This document shows, one piece after another, positions 44,760-55,588 of a stretch of DNA of 64,000 nt. The position numbers and the translations under genes are program-made. Position 1 is the first letter of the stretch. The number at the start of each line of letters is the position of its first letter. This DNA is from Anodontia alba (taxonomy: Eukaryota > Mollusca > Bivalvia > Lucinida > Lucinidae): the NCBI GenBank assembly GCA_964016985.1, contig OZ024827.1, positions 55,802,137-55,866,136 on the forward strand, given 5' to 3'. The notes under the pieces were generated by a model. It did no database searches. It had not been told where the DNA came from and saw only the letters and a list, made by a program, of their open reading frames with translations.

Positions 44760-46500
44760 AGGTGAGGACTGGCTGTCAGCAGACTTTTAGGTACGGTGAC
44801 AACCAGTTGTCACTAGACCAAAAAATCTGGTGACAACTGGCTGTCACTAGACCTAAAAGTCTGCTGACAACCTGCTATACTTTCCAATAAAGTTGTGGAA
44901 AAATTGTCCTGATACTGGAATAATAATGAATAAAAAAGAATAATAAGTTTCCATTGATAATTTATTCCAAGAAAAATACTGAATTATTAAATGCTTATAG
45001 CTGGCATTTTAACGTTCATATATTTTCTATCAACTTATTTAATACTAGCATACCTTTTATGAAATAGATAAATGTATTTTTATATATGAAACATAAACAT
45101 GCACCTACATATGTAACAGGAAACAAACATCTAAAGAACATTTTTGTAATTAATGCAAAATTGAAGTTTGTTTTGGGAGAAGTAAATTTCAGTTAAATTA
45201 TCAATTCATAAAAGTTCATAAATAATGAACCCATCTTTAAATCTATACTGGTTTCTTTTTATAAAGGAAGTGGCTATTGACAACCAGTTGTCAGTAGCAA
45301 TTTCGCTATTGACAACCGGTAAAATATTATTTAAGAATTGATTTTTAAACATTATTTACACAAATGTACAAAATTCTTTTAATAATAATAACTATTTTAA
45401 TGACTAACAGTTAAGATAAAACAATGATTATCACCTTTTGTCATGGGAGAGTGTGAAGGTGTGAAAAACATTATGGCAAACCCAGAATAAGGAGTGAAGG
45501 TAAGAGACCTGTGCAGCAATATCTTGCAACTGGTTGTTCAGCTGTTCTCAGGCTTAATCTTGATACCAATGGTTAAAAAATATATAAAGTAACAAAACTC
45601 ATCCTTGACCATAATCACCCTGTATTAGCACAGACATTGCCAATGTAACAAGCAAAAACTCTGACAGCAGATGAAATTCATGAAATAAAACCCTTCATTG
45701 AAATGAATGTTGAAACCAAAAATATTAGGCAGTGTATCATCTAAAATTGGTAAAAGTGTTATAAACAAAGACATCAATAATGTTAAACAGAAAGTAAAAC
45801 AGAAAAAGTTAATGGAAGATCACAAGGCAAAATGCTTAGAGATGTACTGAATGAACTGACACAGAAAGACAGTAAGGCTATACGGCTCAGCCAAGATCAG
45901 ATGCAATTTTTTCACCTAAGGCTTGTTATATGCCTCTGTTATGCATTACAATGGACTTAAACACATTATTTTTGTTTCAGGGAAGTGCTGAGAGACTGCC
46001 TTCAGCTGCCCAAAACCCCTAAATACTTTTTTGACATTCATGTTTGCCACAGTACCAAGCAAACTGGTCCAAAAATGGGCAAAAATTAGTGTTATATTGT
46101 TTCATTTAAAAAAAGGCCTTCTTGGACACCTAAGTTCATAAATATTTATTTGAATGTACGTAAAAAAAATTGAATATCTGTGTAGCATAGCATGTCTGCT
46201 TTCTTTTGCAAGTTAAATTAACTGTCTATGTCAACTACAACCAAAGTGACATCAAAAATGCCAAATGTCTCTAATATTATATTTTTTTTTTTAAATTTTG
46301 AAATGGGCTAGTTGGAATGATCCCCTTTATCATAACAGAATTGTTAAAAACATACTGGTTAAGTCACTCATGAAGTATAATAATATTAAATATGGAAGTG
46401 GCTATTGACAGCCAGCTGTCACCAGCGAAAGTTTGCTGGAGACAGACGGCTGTCTCCAGCGAAAGTTCACTGGTGACAGCCAGCAAAAATATTTGGATGG
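44760..46500. mobile_element. Decayed element with TGACAACCAGTTGTCA palindromes (MULE-like?)
   Basis: Both sides carry clusters of the palindrome GTGACAACCAGTTGTCAC or TGACAGCCAGCTGTCA: 44,762-44,876 (a foldback bounded by CAGCAGACTTTTAGGT / ACCTAAAAGTCTGCTG), 45,275-45,320, 46,395-46,490 and a half copy at 46,588. Between them lies a FAR1-like coding relic. FAR1 proteins descend from Mutator transposases, so a dead MULE-type transposon is a reasonable reading, but no clean terminal repeat or target duplication was found. Confidence 0.45.
45487..45870 (+). pseudogene. FAR1/ZSWIM-like N-terminal domain relic
   Basis: One frame gives RPVQQYLATGCSAVLRLNL, then YKVTKLILDHNHPVLAQTLP, then LTADEIHEIKPFIEMN, with stops at about 45,574, 45,645 and 45,741. 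A neighbouring phase continues SKIGKSVINKDINNVKQK. The pattern GC-[AP]-hydrophobic-LRL...VTK...L-x-HNHP followed by a K-D-I-x-N-x-K-Q-K segment is that of FAR1-type DNA-binding domains in ZSWIM1/3-like proteins. The downstream transposase-like and SWIM parts are absent. Clearly non-functional. Family call is from memory of the motif. Confidence 0.6.
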
Positions 46501-46611
46501 TTTATTGACCAGCAACAAATCATAGTCATTTATTGATTTTTCTTTTATTTATATAACCTTTATTAATATCTTAATTTAGAATATTGTGACAGCCAGCAAA
46601 AAATATTAAGC

Positions 46612-46853
46612 CTGGCTCATCAGAGCTGAAAAGATAATTGATTATCAGTCTTGCCATTGTGATCGATAATCGATTAGTAATCACTGAAGATATGGTCATA
46701 ATTTTACCTGTCTTCTGAGCATGATTCTTACCATATATTATACTTCACTTTATGTATTTGGTCAGACAGGCCTGAGCAAACAGTGTAGACCCAGATGAGA
46801 TGCTGTAAAATGTGGCATCTCATCAGTGTCTACACTGTTTGCCATTCATCCAG
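46612..46853. repeat. Dispersed ~230-bp repeat containing a long hairpin
   Basis: Matches 23,965-24,182 over its whole length: AGAGCTGAAAAGATAA, GCCATTGTGATCGATA, GTCAGACAGG, then the hairpin GCAAACAGTGTAGACCCAGATGAGATGC with its complement, and CCATTCATCCAGCT. The outer Y element begins directly at its end (46,854), so Y's left end truncated or inserted at this repeat's right edge. Confidence 0.75.
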
Positions 46854-47770
46854 CTGCACAATACATTAACCTATAGATAATGTGCTATTCTCTTCTATTT
46901 GTCACACCTTCCACAGAAAAAACGACCTTTCAGTCGTCAATTAAAGTCTTAAACCAGAAGGTCCCTTAGGCAGTTACCTGTGTGACGTAACTCCTCCCGC
47001 TCAATTGGTCACGTGTCAGTTTCTTTTCTGTGGACAAAGAAAATCAACAAGGATTTTTTACCTGTGAAAGAAATTCTGATTATTTCTTTTCCTCACGGTT
47101 AAATTTCTGTACCCTTGTGTTTCTTTTGTTTCCTTATCACTCCTTTCACTATCTATATTATTATTTGAAATTTTCGATTTCATGTAATTATTGACAGGCT
47201 GTTCTTGACATGCATTTTCGTGACTCTCGCTATTCGGCACAACGCTCGTGTGCGATCGGTTAGGAAGTCGTGTTTATATATCCAGAATATTAACTTCTTT
47301 TCGTTCCAGGTTCTTCAGCGATATGATATACTATACCTGGACTTTTATTGGATATCTTGCAGAGATCTTCGAGTTGGCTGAAGATTTCCATGGTGGAGAA
47401 GCTGATTGTAAAGAACTTGTCACCCTTGATGGGTTATACAACAATTCTTTACTGATGGGAGCCCCACCCCATATGGCTATACTGCTGGAGTAAGACCCAT
47501 CAAGGTGGCATCTTTGGGTACTTAGTATCAGATAAAGTCTAAGTCCACCAGTCACCAGTTACCGGTCAACCAGTCACCAGTCATCCAGCCACCGGTCAAC
47601 CAGTCACCAGTCAACCAGGCACCATTCAACCAGGCACCTGTCAACCAGGCACCAGCCAACCAGTCGCCGGTCAACCAGGCACCGGTCAACCAGGCACCAG
47701 TCAACCAGTCTCCAGTCAATCATTCATTATTTAATTATTTTCTGGAAAAACTTAGCTTTCTGACATATTT

Positions 47771-48188
47771 CACCAGGCAAAAAAGTCACGAATACTAGTT
47801 TCCGGTCATTATGTCAAATTATTAGTAAAATTCACCGGGCAGATAGCATCGAATACTTATGCCCGGCCATTTTATCATATTATTACTGTTTTTCACCGGG
47901 CAAGATTTACGAATACTAGTGTCCGGTCATTTTGCCTAATTATTAGTATTTTCACCGGGGAAAAAGTTACAAATACTTGTGCTCGGTCACTTTTTCATAT
48001 AATTACTGATTTTCATCGGACTAGAGTTACGAATACTGCTGTCCGATCAATTTGTCAAATTATTAATATTTTTTACAGGGCAAAAGGTTATGAGGACTCG
48101 TATCCGGTCATCATTATCGCATTTCTAGTAACTTTCCCCGGGCAACAGTTACGAATACTAATGTCCGGTCATTATGTCGGGTAACTAG
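47771..48188 (+). repeat. 61-bp tandem repeat in outer Y, seven units
   Basis: Each unit reads CACCGGGCAA... TTACGAATACTAGTGTCCGGTCA followed by a TTATTAGTA-rich spacer. ACCGGGCA and TGTCCGGT within a unit are complementary, so every unit can form a small stem. The same array occurs in the inner Y at 50,306-50,661 with about six units. A half-related unit returns at 48,470-48,540. Confidence 0.8.
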
Positions 48189-48699
48189 TGTCAGAATAGT
48201 AGTCACTAATTCCTGAACAATCTATTATTGTTTATAGAGCTTTATAGACAAGTCAAGTCAATGGATATAGGTTATAAAATGACAGTTGGGTTCGAATACC
48301 TATTAACCACTTATATAATAGAATTCTGCACAGTCTTTCCCGAATCAGAATTCTAAATAATTCATTGACTTATTATAGGAGTATAATTCTATTAATATTT
48401 TAAATTAATTTTATGTTTTCTCTCTTTCATTCGCTGGAAAGAGGTTAACTTCCTATTCTAGTGAATTTGACCGGGCAGTAGTTACGTAGACTAGTGTCAG
48501 GTCATTATGTTGGATTACTAGTGACCGAGTAGTAGTCACTAGTCCTCGAACAACCTATTATTACTCATAGAGCATCATTGACATGTCTAGCCTTGGGTTA
48601 CAGGTTATAGAATGACAACGATGGGTTCGAATACCTAGCAGCCTCTTATATCATAGAATTCTGTCCAGTCATTTCTGAACTAGACTTAGAATTCTAGAT

Positions 48700-48702
<3 letters not shown>

Positions 48703-48763
<61 letters not shown>
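48703..48763. repeat. TA microsatellite
   Basis: About 30 TA units in the outer Y copy, at the position homologous to the CA/TA tract of the inner copy. Confidence 0.95.
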
Positions 48764-48766
<3 letters not shown>

Positions 48767-49626
48767 TCTTGGTAAATGTGTGTGCCTTTTATTTTCCTTC
48801 CGGATCATCTAAGACTACGATAGTAATGTGCCAGATAATTTTGTCTCAGTTATAGAATTTATTATGCTGAAGATTCTTCATCTGGGAATAATAAATTTAT
48901 TATGATTGCAATTGGAAATTATTTTAACTGCACAATACATTAACCTATAGATAATGTGCTATTCTCTTCTGTTTCCCACCTTCCACAGAAAAACGACCTT
49001 TCAGTCGTCAATTATAGGCTTAAACCAGAAGGTCCCTTAGGTAGTTACCTGTGTGACGTAACTCCTCCCGCTCAATTGATCACGTGTCACTTTCTTTTCT
49101 GTGGACAAAGAAAATCAACAAGAATTTTTTACCTGTGAAAGAAATTTGGATTATTTCTTTTCCTCACGGTTAAATTTCTGTATCCTTGTGTTTCTTTTGT
49201 TTCCTTATTACTCCTTTCACCATCTATGTTATTATTTGAAATTTTCGATTTTCGATTTCATGTAATTATTGACTGGCTTTTCTTGACATGCGTTTTCGCG
49301 ACTCCCGCTATTCTGCACAACGCTCGTGTGCGGTCAGTTCGGAAGTCGTGTTTATATATCCAGAATATTAACTTGTTCTTTTCGTTCCAGGTTCTTCAGC
49401 AATTCAGTATAATATATCTGGACTTTTATTGGATATTTTGCAGAGATCTTCGAGTTGGCTGAAATTTTCCATGGTGGAGAAGCTGATTGTAAAGAACTTG
49501 TCAACCCTTGATGGGTTATACGACAATTCTTTACTGATGGGAGCCCCACCCCATATGGCTATACTGCCGGGGTAAGACCCATCAAGGTGGCATCTTTTGG
49601 TACTTAGTATCTGATAAAATCTAAGT

Positions 49627-50255
49627 CCACCAGTCACCGGTCATTGGTCACCTGTCAACCAGTCACCGGTCAACCAGTCACCAGTCATCCAGTCACCGGT
49701 CAACCAGTTAACCAGTCACCAGTCGCCGGCCTCGGTGGCTCAGTTGGATGCGCTGTCCGACTCGAGACAAGGAGGTCGCGGGTTCAACCCCCGCCGAGGT
49801 CAGCAACATTCTTTCATGGAGATTGATCATGAAATATTTTCGACGGTCATTCTCTCCCTTCCGCTGATTCAAGAAGGGCAGTTGTCAGTTTCTGGTGAAA
49901 GAATGTGCACAGTACTGGTTAACTGCTTAGAGGACTAAGCCTGCCCAGTAAACATGTGGTTAAACTGACCGCGCTCGACATGACCCCATTGGGTTGACTG
50001 GGCCGTAAAACCTCAACACACAAACAAACCAGTCACCAGTCACAGGTCATCCAGTCACTGGTCAATCAGTAACCGGTCATCCAGTCACCAGTCACCAGTC
50101 AACCAGGCACCAGTCAGTCAGATTCACCAGTCACCAGTCAACCAGGCACTGGTCAACCAGGCCCCAGTCAACCAGTCACCGGTCAACCAGTCACCAGGCA
50201 CCAGTCAACCAGTCACTGGTCAACCAGGCACCAGTCAGCCAGTTTCCTGTCAATA
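49627..50255 (+). repeat. ORF1 15-bp repeat array in inner Y
   Basis: Units are variants of GTCACCGGTCAACCA / GTCACCAGTCATCCA, homologous to the array in the full DIRS element, where they encode V-T-[GS]-[HQ]-P. Copy number and order differ between all four arrays in the window (40.8, 47.6, 49.6 and 57.8 kb), showing rapid turnover. Here the reading frame is no longer maintained upstream. The SINE splits the array. Confidence 0.85.
49725..50026 (+). mobile_element. tRNA-derived SINE inside ORF1 repeats
   Basis: A 302-bp copy of the SINE at 4,564: GGTGGCTCAGTTGG (A box), GGGTTCAACCCCCGCC (B box), GAAATATTTTC, AAGAAGGGCAGTTGTCAG, and the tail CTCAACACACAAACA. Flanking direct repeats AACCAGTCACCAGTC lie at 49,710-49,724 and 50,027-50,041, but this word also occurs in the surrounding 15-bp array, so the duplication is not independent proof. 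The better-preserved A and B boxes suggest it is younger than the other copies. Confidence 0.9.
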
Positions 50256-50305
50256 ATTCATTATTCAATTATTTTCTGGAAAAACTTAGCTTTCTGACAT
50301 ATTTC

Positions 50306-50661
50306 ACCGGGCAAAATAGTCACGAATACTAGTTTCTGGTCATTATGTCTATTTATTAGTAAATTTCACCAGGCAAATAGTATCGATACTTATGCCTGGC
50401 CATTTTAATATATTTTTTCTGATTTTTCACCGGGCAAGATTTACCAATATTAATGTCTGGTCAATTTTGCCTAATTATTATTTTCTCACTGGGAAAATGT
50501 TTCGAATACTTGTGCTCGGTCAATTTCTCATATAATTACTGTTTTTCATCGGACTAGAGTTACGAATACTGCTGTCCGATCAATTTGTCAAATTATTAGT
50601 AACTTCCACCGGGCAACAGTTACGAATACTAGTGTCCGGTCATTATGTCGGGTAACTAGTG
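50306..50661 (+). repeat. 61-bp tandem repeat in inner Y, six units
   Basis: Same unit and same position relative to the ORF1 repeats as in the outer Y copy at 47,771, with one unit fewer. Conserved core CGAATACTAGTGTCCGGTCA. Confidence 0.8.
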
Positions 50662-51156
50662 TCAGAATAGTAGTCACTAATTCCCGAACAATCTATTATT
50701 GTTTATAGAGCTTTATACACAAGTCAAGTCAATGGATATAGGTTATAAAATGAAATACATACTAACCACCTATATAATAAAATTCTGTACAGTCTTTCCC
50801 GAATCAGACTAGAATTCTAAATAATTCATTGACTTATTATAGGAGTATAATTCTATTAATATTGTAAATTAACTTATGTTTTCTCTCTTTCATTCGCTAG
50901 AAAGAGGTTAACTTCCAATTCTAACGAATTTTCACCAGGCAGTAGTTACGTAGACTAGTGTCAGGTCAATATGTCGGATTACTAGTGACAGAGTAGTAGT
51001 CACTAGCCCTCGAACAATCTATTATTATTCATTGAGCACCATAGACATGTCTAGTCTTGGGTTATAGGTTATAGAATGACACCGATGGGTTCGAATACCT
51101 ACTAGCCCCTTATATCGTTGAATTCTGTCCATTCATTTCTGAATTAGACTTAGAAT

Positions 51157-51336
<180 letters not shown>

Positions 51337-52125
51337 TTGGTAAATGAATTAAGGATTATCGGTTACGATCAAATTTGCAGTTCATTGACTAAGTGTAGAA
51401 GATACTTCCATTTATATTTAAAATAACTTATCACTCTCTTGATTCGCTACAAAGAGATTAACTTCTTAGATATTCACCTTATTCGGCTCCAAGGCAAAGG
51501 TGAATTCTATAAAATTATCATTATTTCTAAGAAGAAAAATATACACAGAATCTAAAATTTTTCTTCTTTCCTTCCATGTTTTTCTACTTGCTCCCGATAT
51601 ATCTCAGCATATTATCTAGGGAATAAGTTAGATAAGAAAGTAGCAATCGATCCTCTCTACTTTCTATTAATGTTACATTCAGAAGGTATCAGAAATCTAC
51701 ACGAATTAGATAACTGAATTAAGAGTTTATTTATTTTCTGCTACCTCTCTAGATTATAACGATTAGAAACTCTAATTGAGGTACATATTTCCTTTTGTTT
51801 TTGTACATGGAAAATAGCTGATCTGTTATGCTATGATTCCATATTATACTATCAATTGATTTATCATATAAAGAGTCTAGGTCAGTCGTGCTCCGTCTAA
51901 ACTCTTGTATAAAATAATAAATAAGAAGAAAATCATATTTAGGCACATATAATTCGATACGCTCTTTACTGAGCCCCTCTTTAATATTTCCTTCTGGATC
52001 ATCTAAGACTACGATAGCAATGTACCAGATAAATTTGTCTCAGTTATAGAATCTATTACGCTGAAAATTCTTCATCTGGGAATAATAATTTTCTATGATT
52101 ACGATTGGAAATTATTTGGAAGTTT

Positions 52126-53694
52126 TAAAAAACTTATAAACTACTAGACCTAATCTACGTATATTATAGGTGTACATTATCTTTTATTGAGGAATAGTTT
52201 TGCTTTGACTAACTCTATACCTCTACTTTTACATTTATAACAAGAGTCCATGTCAATCAAAATTTCTCGCACCTTTGGTATAGACAGTGGATATATATTC
52301 AGTAAAGGCATTAAATTATTCAGTATGTGACTGATTATTATTGCCTAAATTACATATTATATACAATATTTTTCTATTTTATTATTTATTGGCTTTGTAA
52401 CTGTTCAGAAACTGCCAAAGTCAATTATTTCTTTCGTCTAAACTTTCCGAAAGCTTAAATTATATATATATATATTTTTAAAAAATGCTTAGAGGGTAAT
52501 TAACGATAGTTTACCTCATAATAGCAGATATTATTATATTCAAATTAATCATCCCTTTGTTCTACTCTGTACGTTGTAGGTTTAGACAATGGGAAAAACA
52601 TATTTAATTACGATTCGGTAAAAAAATAAGATACATTTCTTTATCTCTTTACCCTTTTTATGGTTACATTCGTTAAAGGGATCAATAGTCATTCTCGCTA
52701 TAAGAGTTCAAGTTCAGTTTGCGAGTAATGGAAAGATTAATATCTTGATTTCCAGTTCGCATTAAGAATGGTCCATATATAGATAAATATCTTTTCCGAA
52801 ACTGGATATTTATACTTTACACACAATGTCATTTCAAGACGTTTCGATGATTATGAAATGCACTGTCTCAATTCATAATATAGAGTTTGTTTATATAAAC
52901 TTCACAACGTAGTAAGTGCTGCATCTACGTTTCCAGTCAGATCTTACTGTTTTGTGATATGATTTCGAACATACTGGAAGTTTTCCGATTATACATTCGG
53001 TAAATAAACTTTCGCGTAGCATTTACGCTTTAAACCATTCAGATTATTTAATAATATTTGGAGATAATATATAATAACCGATATTTATATATCTATCTTC
53101 ATTAATTATCATTCTCAACTTACTTTAAGTTTAGACTGACCTTCTCGCTACGTTCCAGGTCTAAATCTAACTAACATTATGGACCCGTCACTTTTTGTTA
53201 CAGATAAAATATTTCCTAAACAACTTTATCAGTTTTTTCTTAGTATTCAGAGCGTAATGACTACATGAATACTTGAAAGTATTTTCAACTGCGCTTGTTT
53301 AACTAAGCTAAAAACAAGCTCTAGTTTTTTTAGAATGGATACTATCTTTTGAATCAGTTCAAGGAGACACATCCATTCAGATCCCATTATCTTTATTTCA
53401 ACCATACAAATTTTTATGACTAAGAACTCATTTTCTACCTACGAATAAAGAATAATGAGTCACTGTTCTTGCATATTTGGTTAAAGATAGAACGAATTAT
53501 ATCTTAAACCTATATGACTTTAAATTAATAATTACCTATATTATTTCAAATTTATACATGTTTAACCCTTGCGTTAGGGATCGTGGTATCAATACTATAA
53601 TTATAACTCCCTATGGTTTACGCATAGATCTAGAGAGTATATATATATATATTTTTTTTTCTTCCTGAATTCATTTACGAGCACGTAATGTGGT
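52126..53694 (+). repeat. Y interior segment, duplicated at 55,595-57,127
   Basis: CTTATAAACTACTAGACC, GAGGAATAGTTTTGC, ACAAGAGTCCATGTC, GTACGTTGTAGGTTTAGACA, TTTGCGAGTAATGGAAAGAT, AACCCTTGCGTTAGGGATCG and many more phrases run in the same order in both places, with scattered substitutions and indels of up to ~50 bp. The copy at 55,595 belongs to the outer Y, this one to the inner. No reading frame is preserved between them, so the segment is non-coding. Confidence 0.9.
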
Positions 53695-54070
53695 ATTTCA
53701 GGAATTATCAATTATTCAGAAATAGGTTTTTACACTATTAATATTCAATTAAAAAACTTTATTGAATATTTATCTATAAAATTCCAGGCAGTAATTTTAT
53801 AACAAGTTATATGTTTAATTATTCCTTCCTTAATAAATAGTTACGCTTAACTTTTTATTCATAGTAGGAATTTGCCCTGTAGTATATTTTTAATTTAGTA
53901 TTCATATATCTTTCTCACTATTCTTAAATATTCGTACAGAATAGTAATTCTATCTCTGAACTTTAAGTTAAGTGTTACAGAGATGATTAATCAGTACTAT
54001 TGTATAATTTTTCTTCAGAATGAATATCACCTTATTACATTCTTTCTGAGTCCTTTTCTTTTCTGAACAT

Positions 54071-54454
54071 TTGATTCGTCACTTCAAAGTGGATTTTAAC
54101 AATCTTCGTGTTTTTTTCCATGATTATTTACCCAGGAGTAATTTTCATGGCAATCTGTTCTGGCATAGAAAGATTCTATCCAGTTATTTCCTGTTGCTTA
54201 ATCTCAGCAGTATAGTAAGATTTAGCCAAAATATGACTGTCTTACAGTTAGCTGTCTTATTCTTCTCTCTCTTATTGTCTGTCAAACTCTACGTTATGAT
54301 GTTGACATTCTCTTCCTTTATTATTTTGTCCAGGACACGAAACGCCTTAATATGTCCAATGACAAAAGTATTTATCACTGACTTAGGTTGCCTTTTCCTC
54401 CCAGCAGTCTTAGGCAACCTCTATTATCTTATTGCTTGTCTAAATATACGTTAA
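54071..54454 (+). CDS. Unrecognised 127-codon frame in Y interior
   Basis: The longest open frame in the Y interior outside repeats. The predicted product has a hydrophobic middle (FSLLLSVKLYVMMLTFSSF) that could pass for one membrane segment and a second hydrophobic stretch near the C-terminus. I recognise no family, and the homologous part of the outer Y copy lies outside the window, so conservation cannot be judged. In AT-rich DNA a frame of this length may be chance. Confidence 0.15.
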   Translation: MIRHFKVDFNNLRVFFHDYLPRSNFHGNLFWHRKILSSYFLLLNLSSIVRFSQNMTVLQLAVLFFSLLLSVKLYVMMLTFSSFIILSRTRNALICPMTKVFITDLGCLFLPAVLGNLYYLIACLNIR

Positions 54455-54975
54455 TTCATTTAGTCTAGCAATAGTTTAAACCATTAATTTTGTATATACC
54501 TTTTCTTCTGATGGATAACTGAGATTCAGTTAAATTTACTCCATCTACTCAGTTATTTTCTCCCCTTCTTCTAATTGATCAAAAGGGAATAATTATACAA
54601 CATTATGGTTATTTCAAGTCTATGGTCTGTTTATCGGAAACGGTCCTATCGCTCCAATTAAACAGACTCTAATTAGTTTATAATTCTAATAGCTTAGACT
54701 ATTACAATTAGATAATCTTCACATATCTAGAATTTTATCCAAAATATCTACATATGTCAGTTATCTATAGGAAACTCGAATGAGTAGACATTTCCTTATT
54801 TAAATTGAGCCTCTAAGATAGACAACTTATAGTCTAGGCTTCTGTTTGACAAGTTTGTTTCGAAAATATTATCTACTATTTTCTTGAGCTTACATTGCAA
54901 ATGGAATATTAAGGTTATGTCTCAATGACTTATTTTTCTTTTTGGAGCCAATAGTTGTTTTCCAAAAAGAAAAAA

Positions 54976-55000
54976 GGGGGGTGGGGAGGGGGGTGGGGGG
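54976..55000 (+). other. G-quadruplex-capable G tract
   Basis: Four runs of four to six G separated by single T or A bases stand alone in otherwise AT-rich sequence, 0.6 kb before the right end of the inner Y. It fits the classical intramolecular G4 pattern on the plus strand. Confidence 0.8.
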
Positions 55001-55159
55001 CCAAATATTAGGTCTCTGAGGTTTAAGAACTAGCTTCCTCTAGAGTCTACTATTAACATATAAGGTAGTTAGATCATAACACCTTAAAGATATATTATAA
55101 TTGTGAATCTAGATCATTCTTTCTATTAAATATAGAATTAGAATGTATCTGATTCCTTA

Positions 55160-55588
55160 GAGTTTCCCGAGTCTTAAACCAGAAGTGGTGGGATATTATT
55201 TATTTGGTGTTAGAATTAGGAGAGTTCCTCCCTCCTATTCTGCAAATTCTAGCACATTATCTATAGGTTAATGTATTGTGCAGTTAAAATGAAGTTTTTT
55301 AAAAGTAAAACATATTTTAACTATCAATACTTAACCTATAGATAATCAATTATCTCCCTCCTACCCCCTCGCTTATCTCTCCTAATTGTGTCTTTTGTTT
55401 TTACACATAAAAGAAACTGACACGTGATCAATTGAGCGGGAGGAGTTACGTCACACAGGTAACTGCCTAAGGGATGACTGAAAGGTCGTTTTTCTGTGGA
55501 AGGTGTGAAAACAGAAGAGAACAGCACATTATCTATAGGTTAAGTATTGATAGTTAAAATATGTTTTACTTTTAAAAAAACTTCATTT
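55160..55588 (+). repeat. Right end of inner Y: 3' UTR, ICR and ITR
   Basis: From about 55,160 (GAGTTTCCCGAGTCTTAA) the sequence aligns with the 3' UTR of the full DIRS element (63,115 on). 55,251-55,352 is the internal complementary region: the complement of the left end (AGCACATTATCTATAGGTTA...GTTAAAAT) fused to the complement of the right end (GAAGTTTTTTAAAAG...). The right ITR follows and contains TTGAGCGGGAGGAGTTACGTCACAC, conserved in all copies. Confidence 0.85.

Larger units (their letters stand above)
46854..48920 (+). mobile_element. Outer Y element, left part (non-coding, DIRS ends)
   Basis: It begins CTGCACAATACATTAACC, the DIRS-type inverted terminal repeat, and keeps homology to the full DIRS element through the 5' UTR to the ORF1 start (ATGCATTTT at 47,210). 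That frame is broken within 20 codons. Then come the 15-bp ORF1 repeats (47,548-47,720), a 61-bp repeat array (47,771-48,188), AT-rich non-coding sequence and a TA microsatellite (48,703-48,763). At 48,921 the inner Y copy interrupts it. The continuation is at 55,589-57,127 and, after the full DIRS element, at 63,527-63,553. Its right end lies beyond the window. No RT, RNase H or recombinase. Confidence 0.75.
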
